A DNA stretch of 64,000 nt from Streptomyces hokutonensis (GTDB lineage: Bacteria > Actinomycetota > Actinomycetes > Streptomycetales > Streptomycetaceae), in contig NZ_BARG01000090.1 in assembly GCF_000376565.1 (NCBI RefSeq), forward strand, positions 1 through 64,000, written 5' to 3'. A program made the translations under genes and the position numbers. The notes below the pieces were generated by a model. That model worked only from the letters and a program-made list of their open reading frames with translations, ran no database searches and had not been told where the DNA came from. Positions 49,848 to 58,858 of the stretch are shown here, piece by piece (position 1 is the stretch's first letter; each line of letters begins with the position of its first letter).

Positions 49848-50200
49848 CGGCGCCCGCAGCGACCCGCACACGTCTGGAACGCGTCCGCGCCTCGGTCGGC
49901 ATCGCCTCTCTGGCCCTTCAGCAGATCCAGGACGACCTCACCGCCGACGACGTCGCCGCCCTCGAACTCGCCGCGATCCTGCGCGAGTTGAGCGAGGACA
50001 CCGACCCGCCCGGCGGATTCCTGGCCGCTGTCGCGCAGCTGCTCACTGCCGCCGCGAAGCGAGCCGAGCAGATCGAGCCCGACCGCGACGGTGACGCCTC
50101 GTGCCCGTTGTACGAGGCCGCCGCCCTGCTCACCGACAACGCCGGGCAGCGCCTCATCTGGGCTGCCAACTCCCTTGACCCGCAAGGAGATTCCACATGA
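49844..50200 (+). CDS. Hypothetical helical protein
   Basis: The 118-aa product is wholly helical with Ala/Leu/Asp-rich segments (VGIASLALQQIQDDLTADDVAALELAAILREL). It is coupled by overlap at both ends (GTGA at 49844, ATGA at 50197), which ties the PycTM-like and P-loop kinase genes into one translation chain. Confidence 0.6.
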   Translation: MTAPAATRTRLERVRASVGIASLALQQIQDDLTADDVAALELAAILRELSEDTDPPGGFLAAVAQLLTAAAKRAEQIEPDRDGDASCPLYEAAALLTDNAGQRLIWAANSLDPQGDST

Positions 50201-51147
50201 CCGTACCGATGCCGCAGTACCCGGAGCTGCCGGACAACGCCCTGATCGTGCTGATCGGCGCCTCCGGAGCGGGGAAGTCGACGCTGGCCGGCACCTGGCC
50301 CGCCTCCCAGGTCCTCTCGCTCGATGGCCTGCGCGGCGTTGTCAGCGACGACCCCGGCTGCCAGGACTCCACAGGCGACGCCGCCGACGTCCTCAAGCTC
50401 ATCCTGGAACGCCGGATGGCCCGGAAGCTGAACACGGTGATCGACGCGACCAATCTCGAACAGCCGGTACGTGTCGACCTGGTCATGGCCGCAAAGCGGC
50501 ACGGGATGCCGACCATCGCGGTCATCCTCGCGACACCGCTCCCGCTGTGCCTCGCCCGGCAGGAGGGCCGCCCGGACAACCGGCGCGTGCCCGAGGACAC
50601 CGTCCGCACCCAGCACAAGGCCATGACCCACGCCCACCAGGGGCTGGCCACCGAGGGCTTCAACACCATCGTGTTCGCCGAATCCCTGTACCGGCTGGAG
50701 CCGTACCTGCGCGGCCTGAGTGAGGCACGCAGGGCCGACCTCGGACTGGACGGCGGTGACGGCCTGGGTGATCTGTTCCTGCCCCTGCGCGTCTTCGGCC
50801 CGGAGATCCTTCCCATGTGGCGGTGGAAGGACGGCTCCGACGTCGCGGCCGGCGACCGGGTCGCGGAGATCCGCCTCGGCCAGCAGTACCTCACCCTCGC
50901 CCTGCGCACGGACGTCGACGGCGAAGGCGACCTCGGCTTCGACGTCATGGTGCCCTGCCCGTTCGACCCCGAGTGCGGCGGCTACGCGTGGGCGCCGGCC
51001 TTCAGCATCACCTGCCTCCACCGCGCGCTCACCGGCGAGCTGGACACCCACGAGGACATCGTCTGCACCGTCCACGGCGGCTTCGACGACGTCGACCAGG
51101 AAGCCGACGAACACGCCGCGCAGGCACTGCACGAGGTCCGCGGATGA
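50197..51147 (+). CDS. P-loop kinase (AAA_33, polynucleotide-kinase-like)
   Basis: The 316-aa protein has Walker A GASGAGKST (residues about 23-31), a DGLRG switch, VIDATNLEQPVRVDLV (the DATN block of polynucleotide kinase-like P-loop proteins) and an arginine lid (ARQEGRPDNRRVPEDTV). The C-terminal domain (about 170-316) is separate and unknown, with CPFDPECGGYAWA. The fold suits a small-molecule or nucleic-acid end kinase. Overlaps on both sides indicate co-translation. Confidence 0.75.
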   Translation: MTVPMPQYPELPDNALIVLIGASGAGKSTLAGTWPASQVLSLDGLRGVVSDDPGCQDSTGDAADVLKLILERRMARKLNTVIDATNLEQPVRVDLVMAAKRHGMPTIAVILATPLPLCLARQEGRPDNRRVPEDTVRTQHKAMTHAHQGLATEGFNTIVFAESLYRLEPYLRGLSEARRADLGLDGGDGLGDLFLPLRVFGPEILPMWRWKDGSDVAAGDRVAEIRLGQQYLTLALRTDVDGEGDLGFDVMVPCPFDPECGGYAWAPAFSITCLHRALTGELDTHEDIVCTVHGGFDDVDQEADEHAAQALHEVRG

Positions 51148-51506
51148 CCACCGAGCCCACCCCCGGATCCGCTTCCGGCTGGGACCAGGCCACCTACCGG
51201 TGCGGCCGGTGCGGAGCCGAGTCCACCGTCACCACGGAAGAGGCCTACCTCCAGGCCGTCGGCGTCCACGCCGACGCCCACGCCCTCTGGGACCGCCTCA
51301 ACCCCATCGAACGCGACGGCCTGGTCTCGATCCTCCGCACGATCCTGTCCGCGCCCGCCCTCGGATTCGAGTTCCTGGCCCTTGCCGACCGGCAGCAGCA
51401 CACGGGAGACGGCACACAGTCGCTCCCGGACCCGGCCGTACCGAGCACGAACACCCCGCAGCCCGACTCTTCGCCGTCGAACGCGACGGCCCGAGCCACC
51501 GAGTAG
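51144..51506 (+). CDS. Hypothetical protein with CGRCG knuckle
   Basis: The 120-aa product has YRCGRCGAEST at residues about 18-28 followed by a helical part and a disordered Pro/Ser tail. A two-Cys knuckle alone suggests a partial zinc site. ATG overlaps the kinase stop. Confidence 0.6.
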   Translation: MTTEPTPGSASGWDQATYRCGRCGAESTVTTEEAYLQAVGVHADAHALWDRLNPIERDGLVSILRTILSAPALGFEFLALADRQQHTGDGTQSLPDPAVPSTNTPQPDSSPSNATARATE

Positions 51507-51516
51507 GAGAACCGCA

Positions 51517-51834
51517 ATGCCCACCACCGCGATCACCGCCGCCGACATCATCCGCAACTACGCCGAAGACATCGCCTACGCCGCAGAGAAGGACAAGGAC
51601 CAGGCTGCCGACATCGGCACCCTCGCCGATCAACTCGGCACCGCGGCCCGCAACTTCTCGATGGCCGGCATCAACGGTCACGAGGACGTGGAGACCGCCG
51701 CGACCTACCTCTCCGAGGCCCACCACGCGACCGACGACACCGAGCGCACCGTGTTCCTCCGCAAGGCCGACAAACTCCTCTCCCCGATCGTCTGGGAGAT
51801 GACGCAGGAGTACCGCGGCATGGTCGGCGACTGA
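51517..51834 (+). CDS. Hypothetical helical protein (105 aa)
   Basis: Helical product (ADIIRNYAEDIAYAAEKDKDQAADIGTLADQL) resembling small four-helix proteins; no family was recognised. It follows the previous stop by 10 bp with GGAG upstream of ATG 51517. Confidence 0.6.
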   Translation: MPTTAITAADIIRNYAEDIAYAAEKDKDQAADIGTLADQLGTAARNFSMAGINGHEDVETAATYLSEAHHATDDTERTVFLRKADKLLSPIVWEMTQEYRGMVGD

Positions 51835-51926
51835 CCCTGCACACCGACGACCGAGCAGCACCCGTGCACACGGCCGCCGGGCCCCGGCGGCCCCTCACCC
51901 TCCAGAGTGACTACCAAGGAGGCCTT

Positions 51927-52214
51927 GTGGCCGTTTCCGCCCAGCCCGCCAAGAACACGTTCGCCGCGCTCAGCGCCTGCTTCAGCCGGGAGCTCGCCGC
52001 CCTCCTCTCCGAGGACGCACCACACGACCCGACACCGAACGAGTTCATCGACCTGGTCGCAGGCGTCCGTGACGTCCTCAACCCCGCCGGCGGGGACCTG
52101 GACGATGCCGTCGTTCACCTCACCGAGGCGCTGAACGGCCCCCGGGAGGACCGGCGTGAGCTGCTGGCGCGGGCGCGCACCAATCTGCGGAGCGCCCTCG
52201 AAGCCATCCGCTGA
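51927..52214 (+). CDS. Hypothetical helical protein (95 aa)
   Basis: The product is helical, acidic and ends LLARARTNLRSALEAIR. GTG 51927 has AAGGAGG 6 nt upstream. Its size and composition are like the gene just before it, but no clear paralogy was seen. Confidence 0.55.
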   Translation: MAVSAQPAKNTFAALSACFSRELAALLSEDAPHDPTPNEFIDLVAGVRDVLNPAGGDLDDAVVHLTEALNGPREDRRELLARARTNLRSALEAIR

Positions 52215-52409
52215 CCCTGCTCCTCCGGCCGTCGGGCCCGACTCCTCCATGTGCGGGGAGCCGGGCCCGACGGCCGGTACTTGCACAGCCGATTCCCTCA
52301 CCGGCTCGGTCTGAGCGCTCTCTGGGACCCTCCCGCCCCGGCAGTCCGCCGGACCGGGACGGCCGCAGTGGCCCCTTAGGCACACCAGCAACGAGAGGAG
52401 TTGGACGTC

Positions 52410-52712
52410 ATGCCCCTGCCCTTCTACGAGGTCGACGTCCCGATCAGGCATCCCGCCCAGCCCGCCCTGAGCGGGGTGCACGTCTTCACCGGCCCCGCCG
52501 ACAGCCGCTCTTCAGCCGTACGGATCGCGCACGAGGTCTACGAAGCGGCACGCGCCGCACAGGAGGCCGGACTCGCGATCCCCGCCAAGCGGCCGGACGG
52601 CTGGGGAGCCCGCGGCTACCGGCCTGGCTGGGAGCCCGACTGGCCCGCCGCCACGGCCGGCCGCTGGAACAGCCCCTACAGCTGGCTCCGCGTCAGCGAC
52701 TTCGACCTGTAG
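52410..52712 (+). CDS. Hypothetical protein (100 aa)
   Basis: The product begins MPLPFYEVDVPIRHP and has a central helix (AVRIAHEVYEAARAAQEAG) with an aromatic-rich end (GWGARGYRPGWEPDWP). GAGGAG precedes the ATG by 9 nt. 52215-52409 is a spacer with a hairpin-prone G+C-rich sequence and no gene. Confidence 0.55.
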   Translation: MPLPFYEVDVPIRHPAQPALSGVHVFTGPADSRSSAVRIAHEVYEAARAAQEAGLAIPAKRPDGWGARGYRPGWEPDWPAATAGRWNSPYSWLRVSDFDL

Positions 52713-52803
52713 CTCCGCCCCGGGACAGCCGCTCTGCTTGCCGGCTTCGTCGACTGTCCCGGGCCCAACCCATCCCGTACGAGACGAGAGGGAGATCCCA
52801 AGT

Positions 52804-53538
52804 ATGGACTCCGTCCTGCGCGCGCACGCCGGAAACGGTCAGCGCGCACTCTTCCTGACCACAGCCGTCCTTCCGCTGGCCGGATGGGCTGTGCACGTCG
52901 TGACGCTGAACCGGCGCCTGGCTGCCGAGCGTCATCGCCTGGCGGAGACCGCCCGGCTCCTGGAGCGGGCCCACCGTGATCAGCTCACCGGCCTGCACGC
53001 CCGCCCCGGCTACGTCCAACACGCCACCGGTGTCCTGAACTGCCACGGTGACGAGTCGCTGCTCGTGTTCCTGGACCTCGTCGACTTCAAGGCCGTCAAC
53101 GACACCCTCGGGCACGACGTCGGCAACACGCTGATCATCGCCGTCGCCGAACGGCTTCAGCAGTGGGTCGGCGACGACGGCATCGCCGCGCGCCTGCACG
53201 GTGACGAGCTCGCCGCCGCCCTCACCTGCCCCGCCGCCGACCGCGCCCAGCGCCTGGAGCAGCTGCACCACCTGCTGCACCAGCCCGTCGACGTCGACGG
53301 GCAGGCGGTCGACGTCGCGGTGTCCATCGGCGCGTCCAGCCCCAGCGACCTGCACTCGCGTGACTACACGTACGTGCTGCGCGGCGCGGAGGGCGCGATG
53401 TACGAGCACAAGCGGGAGGGCACCGGCCTGTACCGCATCGCTACCCCGAAGCACGCCTGCGAGCCGACCGTCAACGGCAGGCGCCTCGGACGCACGGGCA
53501 CCACCGCCCACCCCGTCGCCCCCAAGGACCCGCGATGA
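52804..53538 (+). CDS. Degenerate GGDEF-domain protein
   Basis: The 244-aa protein has an N-terminal hydrophobic segment (ALFLTTAVLPLAGWAVHVV, residues about 15-33), then a GGDEF fold: DQLTGLHAR 59-67, DLVDFKAVNDTLGHDVGN 91-108 with metal and base contacts kept, but the signature reads HGDEL (132-136) in place of GGDEF. The conserved D and E remain. Activity as diguanylate cyclase is doubtful; it may bind GTP, make another nucleotide, or act as receptor. The stop overlaps the next start. Confidence 0.75.
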   Translation: MDSVLRAHAGNGQRALFLTTAVLPLAGWAVHVVTLNRRLAAERHRLAETARLLERAHRDQLTGLHARPGYVQHATGVLNCHGDESLLVFLDLVDFKAVNDTLGHDVGNTLIIAVAERLQQWVGDDGIAARLHGDELAAALTCPAADRAQRLEQLHHLLHQPVDVDGQAVDVAVSIGASSPSDLHSRDYTYVLRGAEGAMYEHKREGTGLYRIATPKHACEPTVNGRRLGRTGTTAHPVAPKDPR

Positions 53539-54182
53539 CCCTCGCCCCCGTCGCGGACACCGCGCTGCTGGCCCGGCTGTCCCTCGAAGCCGTCCCCACC
53601 GGCACCTACTTCCGCACCCGCACCCCGGCCGGAGCGCTGCCGCTGACCCCCCAGCAGCAGCGCACCAACTACGAGGCGCTCGCCGCGGTCTCCCAACGGC
53701 CCCACACCGTGGCGGACCACGACCTCACCCCGATCCGGTGCATGACCATCCGGCCGCCCTGGTCGGACCTGATCGCCATCGAGGACGACCAGGTCGCCAA
53801 GCGCATCGAGAACAGGGTGTGGTCCACCCGGTGGCGCGGCACCCTGCTCATCCACGCCGGATCCGAGGTCGACACCCGCGCCCTGGCCCTGCCCGCCGTA
53901 CGGCAGACGCTGGACGCCGACTACGAGCTGGTGCGCGGGGCGGTCGTCGCCATCGCCGACCTCGCCGGCATCCACGCCGACGACGGCGCGTGCACGCCCT
54001 GGTCCCAAGAGGGCTGCTTCCACTGGGAGCTGGCTCGGGTGCAGCGGCTGACCACGCCCGTCCCGGCCCGCGGTACCCAGCGCCTGTGGAAGCCCACGCC
54101 GAAGCTGCTGCGGCGGATCGGCGACGCGAATCCGTACCTGCGCGGCCGGCTCGCCGCCGCGAACGCGGGGGGCGGCGCATGA
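53535..54182 (+). CDS. ASCH-domain protein
   Basis: The 215-aa protein has an ASCH core: RCMTIRPPWSDLIAIEDDQVAKRIENRVWSTRWRGTLLIHAG (residues about 74-115), with the K-x-IE-NR pattern of the fold, and VRGAVVAIADLAGI. ASCH proteins bind modified nucleosides or RNA; some are amidohydrolases. It is coupled by overlap to the GGDEF-like gene before and the sigma gene after, so all three are made together. Confidence 0.8.
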   Translation: MTLAPVADTALLARLSLEAVPTGTYFRTRTPAGALPLTPQQQRTNYEALAAVSQRPHTVADHDLTPIRCMTIRPPWSDLIAIEDDQVAKRIENRVWSTRWRGTLLIHAGSEVDTRALALPAVRQTLDADYELVRGAVVAIADLAGIHADDGACTPWSQEGCFHWELARVQRLTTPVPARGTQRLWKPTPKLLRRIGDANPYLRGRLAAANAGGGA

Positions 54183-55276
54183 CCGTCATCGACACGACGA
54201 CGCGGTCGACCTCCCAGGCGGAGGAGCCGGTGGCCGCCATCGTCGACCGGGCCTGCGGCGGCGACCGCGAGGCGTTCGGCCTCCTGTACGCCCGCTACCG
54301 GCCGCAGATCTACACCTACCTGTGGCGCCGCACCCACGACCGGCCCCTGAGCGAGGACCTGACCGCCGACGTGTTCGTCCGGGCACTGGACCGCATCGAC
54401 ACGTTCACCTGGCGCGGCCGGGACTTCGGAGCCTGGCTGGCCACGATCGCCCGCAACCTGCTGCTCGATCACTACAAGAGCTCCCGGCACCGGCGGGAGG
54501 TCACGACCGGCGACATGTACGACCAGGACGTGGCCGTCGGCGATGTCGGCGAACAGGTCACCGAGCACATGGTTCGGGCCGAGGTCCTTGCCGAACTCCG
54601 TGAAGCCCTCGGTGATCTGACATCCGATCAGTGGGAGTGCCTGTGGCTGCGCTACTGGCACGACCTGCCGTTTGACGAGATAGGCCGCCGTATGGACCGC
54701 AACGCCCACGCGGTCCAGATCCTCAAACAGCGTGCTCTGCGGAAGTTGAGCGCCCCGCACGTCAAGACCGCGCTGTCCAAAGCGGCCTGGCCCGGACGCC
54801 CCACGTCGTGCCGTTCTCGAACAGCCCCACCCGCACCCTCGCAGGCCTCCTCACGTGTCCCGTCGCCGCGACGGCCCGCGCCCTTGGATCATCTGGACTC
54901 CGGAAGGACTCGCCCCATGGCGACCGACGCCATGCCCGCCACGCTCACCCCGCTCACGGCCGACCAGGCCGTGGCGCTGGTCCTGCTGCGCGACGGTCTC
55001 AGCGAACGCAGCATCACCCAGCGCACCGGTGTCACCGGCGACACCCTGTACTCGCTGGCCGCCGCCCACCACATCACCGCCCCGCACGGCACCGTGGAAG
55101 GCCACCGCTGCCACGAGGCCGCCGGCACCGAGTCGTGCGACGGGTGCAGCCTCGCCGACGCTCGTGTCCAGGCCCGCGCACGAGCCCGGCACCGCAAGTC
55201 CATCGGCTCCCTGCCCCGCGCCCTGCAGCGCCAGGCCGCCGGCCGCACCGGACGCAGGAAGGCGGCGGCACGCTGA
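54179..55276 (+). CDS. ECF sigma factor fused to a C-terminal HTH/zinc domain
   Basis: The 365-aa product starts with sigma region 2 (GDREAFGLLYARYRPQIYTYLWRRT, LSEDLTADVFVRAL, FGAWLATIARNLLLDHYK) and region 4 (ALGDLTSDQWECLWLRYWHDLPFDEIGRRMDRNAHAVQILKQRALRKL), ending near residue 195. A Pro/Arg/Ser-rich linker follows, then an HTH (ALVLLRDGLSERSITQRTGVTGDTLYSL) and a zinc-like CHEAAGTESCDGC cluster. ATG 54917 inside has GGAAGG upstream, so the second part may also be made alone. The fusion may be genuine or result from loss of a stop. Confidence 0.75.
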   Translation: MTVIDTTTRSTSQAEEPVAAIVDRACGGDREAFGLLYARYRPQIYTYLWRRTHDRPLSEDLTADVFVRALDRIDTFTWRGRDFGAWLATIARNLLLDHYKSSRHRREVTTGDMYDQDVAVGDVGEQVTEHMVRAEVLAELREALGDLTSDQWECLWLRYWHDLPFDEIGRRMDRNAHAVQILKQRALRKLSAPHVKTALSKAAWPGRPTSCRSRTAPPAPSQASSRVPSPRRPAPLDHLDSGRTRPMATDAMPATLTPLTADQAVALVLLRDGLSERSITQRTGVTGDTLYSLAAAHHITAPHGTVEGHRCHEAAGTESCDGCSLADARVQARARARHRKSIGSLPRALQRQAAGRTGRRKAAAR

Positions 55277-56037
55277 TGGAACCCCTTGTGTACGTGCTCA
55301 CCGGCTACCTGGACCGTGTTCCGGTCCCCGGTACCGGCATTGGTACCGCCGCCTGGCGGCTGACCTCCTCCCCCGACGGCTGCACGGAGGAACAGGAAGC
55401 GGTCATCCCCTGCGTCACCAGCAACCCGGACCTCGCGCACACGCTGCTGACCGAGTGCCAGACCGGCGACCTGCTGCGCGTCACCGGCCACCTCACCCTC
55501 CCCGACACCGCCGACGGTCACATCCGGCTGGACGCCGACGAGCTCGAAGTCCTGTCCCAGACGGAACTGGAACTGGAGGAACTCCTGCGGGAAGAGGGCG
55601 AGGACGATGACGCCCCGGAGACCGAAGAGCCCGACGAGAGGGCCCGGGCGATCCAGGCGCTGGGCGAAGCCCTGTACGAACTCACGCGCAACGCGCCCGG
55701 GCGGACCATCGGCATCCAGATCAGTCCCAACGGCTTCCTCAGCTCAGCCCCGGAGCACGCGTACATCCTCGACATCAGCCCGGCTCTGGCCCACCAACTC
55801 GCCGACCATGTCGACGCCCTGATCTGCTACCTGCGCAGCCAGCGACCCGAGGGCACCGTCGTGGACCGACAGACCATCGCGGAGCTGACCGACCTGTTCG
55901 ACGGCCTGGACCTGATCGAACTCACCCAGGCCGTCCTCGATGCCACCCGGCCGGAGGACCGCCTCGCGGTCACCCGAGCCCTGGACGACATGTTCGGCGA
56001 CATCCCCGTCACCGGCATCGACGACAGCGACCAGTAG
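55276..56037 (+). CDS. Hypothetical protein with OB-fold-like N-terminus
   Basis: The 253-aa product opens with VYVLTGYLDRVPVPGTGIGTAAWRLTS and DLLRVTGHLTLPDT, a pattern like single-strand-binding OB folds, then an acidic linker (ELELEELLREEGEDDDAPE) and a helical C-terminal domain. It follows the sigma fusion by TGATG overlap and precedes dnaN, so a replication or repair accessory role is possible. Confidence 0.55.
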   Translation: MEPLVYVLTGYLDRVPVPGTGIGTAAWRLTSSPDGCTEEQEAVIPCVTSNPDLAHTLLTECQTGDLLRVTGHLTLPDTADGHIRLDADELEVLSQTELELEELLREEGEDDDAPETEEPDERARAIQALGEALYELTRNAPGRTIGIQISPNGFLSSAPEHAYILDISPALAHQLADHVDALICYLRSQRPEGTVVDRQTIAELTDLFDGLDLIELTQAVLDATRPEDRLAVTRALDDMFGDIPVTGIDDSDQ

Positions 56038-56070
56038 ACCGCCCTCACGCGGCCCATCAGCATTCACCGG

Positions 56071-56110
56071 CCCGGGTGGGCCGCCTCCACCTCGAGGCGG
56101 CCCACCCGGG
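56071..56110 (+). terminator. Strong hairpin upstream of dnaN
   Basis: Perfect 17-bp arms CCCGGGTGGGCCGCCTC (56071-56087) and GAGGCGGCCCACCCGGG (56094-56110) with a 6-nt loop, between the upstream stop and dnaN. Confidence 0.75.
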
Positions 56111-56145
56111 CCCTTTCACCTCCGCAGCCGAGACCGAAGGCCCTG

Positions 56146-57288
56146 ATGAAACTCACCATCGACACCGACAAGCTCGCCGACGCCACCCAGTGGGCGCTGC
56201 GCGCCGTCCCCGGCAACCCGCCCACGCCGGTCATGGCCGGCATGCGGCTCGAAGCCGCCGCCGACAACACCCTGACCCTGGCCGGGTACGACTACTACCG
56301 CTCCGCCCGCGCCCGCGAGGACTGCGAGGTGTCCGAGCCCGGCACGCTCCTGGTCCCCGGCCGCGTCTTCACCGACATCGTCAAGGCCTTCCCCAAGGGC
56401 AAGCCCACCACGCTGGCCCTGGACGGCACCGACCTCGCCCTGTCCTGCGGCAGCGCGCACATCCTGCTGCCGACCCTGCCGCTGAACGACTACCCGACCC
56501 TGCCGACGATCTCCGCCACGAGCGGCACGGTCGACGGCGCGCTCCTGGCCGCCGCCGGCGCTCGGGTCGCCGCGGCTGCCAGTACCGACGAAACCCTCGC
56601 GAACCTGACCGGCGTCCAGGTCAGCCTCAGCGACACCACGCTCACGCTGTCCGCGACCGACCGGTACGCGTTCCACGTTGCCGACCTGCCGTGGACCCCC
56701 AACCCGGACCCCAAGGGCAAGGGCAAGAACAAGCCCCGCGTCGCGGGCAACACGCTCGTACCGGCCGACGCCGTGCGCGACGCAGCCCGCATCCTCGCCG
56801 ACGCCGACACGGCGGAACTCACCATCACCGACGGCCAGTTCGCCATCAGCGTCCCCGGCCGGTGGGCCACCAGCAGCCTCATCGAAGGCGAACTCCCCAA
56901 GTACGCCGCCCTGTTCCCCACCGAGTTCGAGGCCGTCGCCACCACCGGCACCGAGGACCTGATCGACGCCATCAAGCACATCCAGCCGCTGCTGGGCAAA
57001 GCCGACCCGATGCTCCTCGAAGTCGCCGACGGGCAGATCACCGTGCGCGCCGGAACCGACGACAAGGGCCGCGGCCGCGACCAGGTCCACGCCGACCTCG
57101 AAGGCGACCCGTTGACCATCGCCTTCAACCCCGGGCTTCTGCTCAGGACCCTCCAGCAGATCGACGCGCCCTTCACCCAGTTCAGCTTCACCACCCCGAC
57201 CAAGCCCGTCCTGCTGCACGCCCCCGAGCAGGCCGACACGTTCCGGGGCCTGCTCATGCCGATCCGCCTCACCAGCATCAGCGGCTGA
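56146..57288 (+). CDS. dnaN: DNA polymerase III beta sliding clamp
   Basis: The 380-aa protein has the three-domain clamp layout: MKLTIDTDKLADATQWALRAVP, then VSLSDTTLTLSATDRYAFHVADLPW in domain 2, and LLLRTLQQIDAPFTQFSFTTPTKPVLLHA with LLMPIRL at the C-terminus, which forms the peptide-binding pocket. A plasmid-coded clamp could serve the DnaE/ImuB pair encoded 45 kb away. It follows a strong hairpin, so it may have its own promoter. Confidence 0.92.
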   Translation: MKLTIDTDKLADATQWALRAVPGNPPTPVMAGMRLEAAADNTLTLAGYDYYRSARAREDCEVSEPGTLLVPGRVFTDIVKAFPKGKPTTLALDGTDLALSCGSAHILLPTLPLNDYPTLPTISATSGTVDGALLAAAGARVAAAASTDETLANLTGVQVSLSDTTLTLSATDRYAFHVADLPWTPNPDPKGKGKNKPRVAGNTLVPADAVRDAARILADADTAELTITDGQFAISVPGRWATSSLIEGELPKYAALFPTEFEAVATTGTEDLIDAIKHIQPLLGKADPMLLEVADGQITVRAGTDDKGRGRDQVHADLEGDPLTIAFNPGLLLRTLQQIDAPFTQFSFTTPTKPVLLHAPEQADTFRGLLMPIRLTSISG

Positions 57289-57412
57289 ACCACTCCGCCC
57301 GGACCACGGGCGCCAACCTGCCTGTGGGGCGGCCGTCGACACCGCTCCGGCCGCCCCGCAGCACCACCTGTCCCGGCACATCAGAACCCACATCTCAGAG
57401 ACAAGGAATCGC

Positions 57413-57838
57413 ATGACTGCCCGCGCATTCTGGAAGACCGTCCACCGCCTCACCGCCCTCGGCACCGACGGATACGCACGCGACCGGCAGGCCGCCCGCC
57501 GTCCGAAGGTCGTTGTGCTGTGCGGATCCACCAGGTACTGGGAGAAGTTCCAAGAGGCCAACCTGTACGAGACCGCGGCCGGCCGGATCGTCCTCGCGCC
57601 CGGCTGCAACCTCAAGGAGCCCCACCCCCTGTGGGCCGACCCCGTCCAGGCCGACCGCCTCAAGAAGGTCCTGGACGACCTGCACCTGCGGAAGATCGAC
57701 CTCGCCGACGAGGTCCTCGTGGTCAACCCCGGCGGCTACATCGGCGACAGCACCCGCCGCGAGATCGGCTACGCCCTCAGCCACGGCAAGCCCATCCGCT
57801 ACACCCACCCCGTGGACGACGAGGACGACCGTGGCTGA
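57413..57838 (+). CDS. DUF4406/nucleoside 2-deoxyribosyltransferase-like protein
   Basis: The 141-aa protein has a Rossmann-like core: PKVVVLCGSTRYWEKFQEANLYETAAGRIVLAPGC and LRKIDLADEVLVVNPGGYIGDSTRREIGYALSHGKPIRY, matching the nucleoside deoxyribosyltransferase-like family with its catalytic-type Glu. These often sit beside phage or plasmid nucleotide genes. The stop overlaps the start of the DUF5131 gene. Confidence 0.75.
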   Translation: MTARAFWKTVHRLTALGTDGYARDRQAARRPKVVVLCGSTRYWEKFQEANLYETAAGRIVLAPGCNLKEPHPLWADPVQADRLKKVLDDLHLRKIDLADEVLVVNPGGYIGDSTRREIGYALSHGKPIRYTHPVDDEDDRG

Positions 57839-58853
57839 GAACACGTCGATCGAATGGACGCGGTCCGAGGACGGGACGCCGGGATCCACCTGGAACCCGG
57901 TCACCGGCTGCACGAAGATCTCCGATGGCTGCACGAACTGCTACGCGGAAACCTTCGCCGAACGGTGGCGCGGCACCGCCGGCCACCACTTCGAGAACGG
58001 CTTCGACATCACGCTCCGGCCGGACCGGCTGAGGCTGCCGATGACGTGGCGCACCCCGCGCCGCGTCTTCCTCAACAGCATGTCCGACCTGTTCCACACC
58101 GACATCCCCGACCACTACATCGCCCAGGTGTTCGCCGTCATGGCCCTCACCCCGCAGCACACGTACCAGGTCCTCACCAAGCGGCACGGCCGTATGAAGT
58201 CGCTGCTGTCCCGTCCGGCGTTCTGGCATCTCGTGGCGGAGCAGGGCCGGGAGCACTTCACCGGCTGTCAGGAGGACTGGCTCGCCGTCGGCGCCATGCT
58301 GGGCGGACAGCCGCTGCCCAACCTGTGGTTGGGCGTCTCGGTCGAAGACCAGACATGGGCCGACATCCGGATCCCCGCCCTGCTGGAGACCCCGGCCGCC
58401 GTGCGGTTCCTCTCCTGCGAACCGCTGCTGGGGCCCGTCGACCTCAAACAGGCGGTCATCACCATGGGCAGCGAGCGCGGTCACGGTCTCACCACCTCCT
58501 TCGTCCACGCCAGCGGATGCTGCGAGAGGGGTCTCCACGGCATCGACTGGGTGATCGCAGGAGGAGAGAGTGGACCCCGGGCACGCCCCATGCACCCGCA
58601 GTGGGCCCGCCACCTGCGTGATCAGTGCGAAATGGCCGGGGTGCCGTTCTTCTTCAAACAGTGGGGGCAGCACGCACCCGAGGACCACGGACACGACCGC
58701 GGCCGTGTCGCCCTCATCGACGCCCAGGGCCGGACATGGACGGAGGGGGAAGCACCCGCCCAGCAGGACACGCTCCGCATGCGCCGCGTGGGCAAGACGC
58801 AGGCAGGACGCCTCCTGGACGGCCGGCACCACGACGCCTTCCCCGCCCGGTGA
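57831..58853 (+). CDS. Phage Gp37/Gp68-like (DUF5131) protein
   Basis: The 340-aa protein shows the family signature SIEWTRSEDGTPGSTWNPVTGCTKISDGCTNCYAETFAERW with Cys residues in a CxxxxxxC-xxC pattern, VFLNSMSDLFH, YQVLTKRHGRM, WLGVSVEDQTWADIRIPAL, VRFLSCEPLLGPVDL, WVIAGGESGPRARPMHP and FFFKQWGQH. These look like a radical-SAM-like or TIM-barrel protein; biochemical function is unknown. Common in actinophages. Coupled to the preceding nucleotide gene by overlap. Confidence 0.85.
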   Translation: MAENTSIEWTRSEDGTPGSTWNPVTGCTKISDGCTNCYAETFAERWRGTAGHHFENGFDITLRPDRLRLPMTWRTPRRVFLNSMSDLFHTDIPDHYIAQVFAVMALTPQHTYQVLTKRHGRMKSLLSRPAFWHLVAEQGREHFTGCQEDWLAVGAMLGGQPLPNLWLGVSVEDQTWADIRIPALLETPAAVRFLSCEPLLGPVDLKQAVITMGSERGHGLTTSFVHASGCCERGLHGIDWVIAGGESGPRARPMHPQWARHLRDQCEMAGVPFFFKQWGQHAPEDHGHDRGRVALIDAQGRTWTEGEAPAQQDTLRMRRVGKTQAGRLLDGRHHDAFPAR

Positions 58854-58858
58854 GCGGG

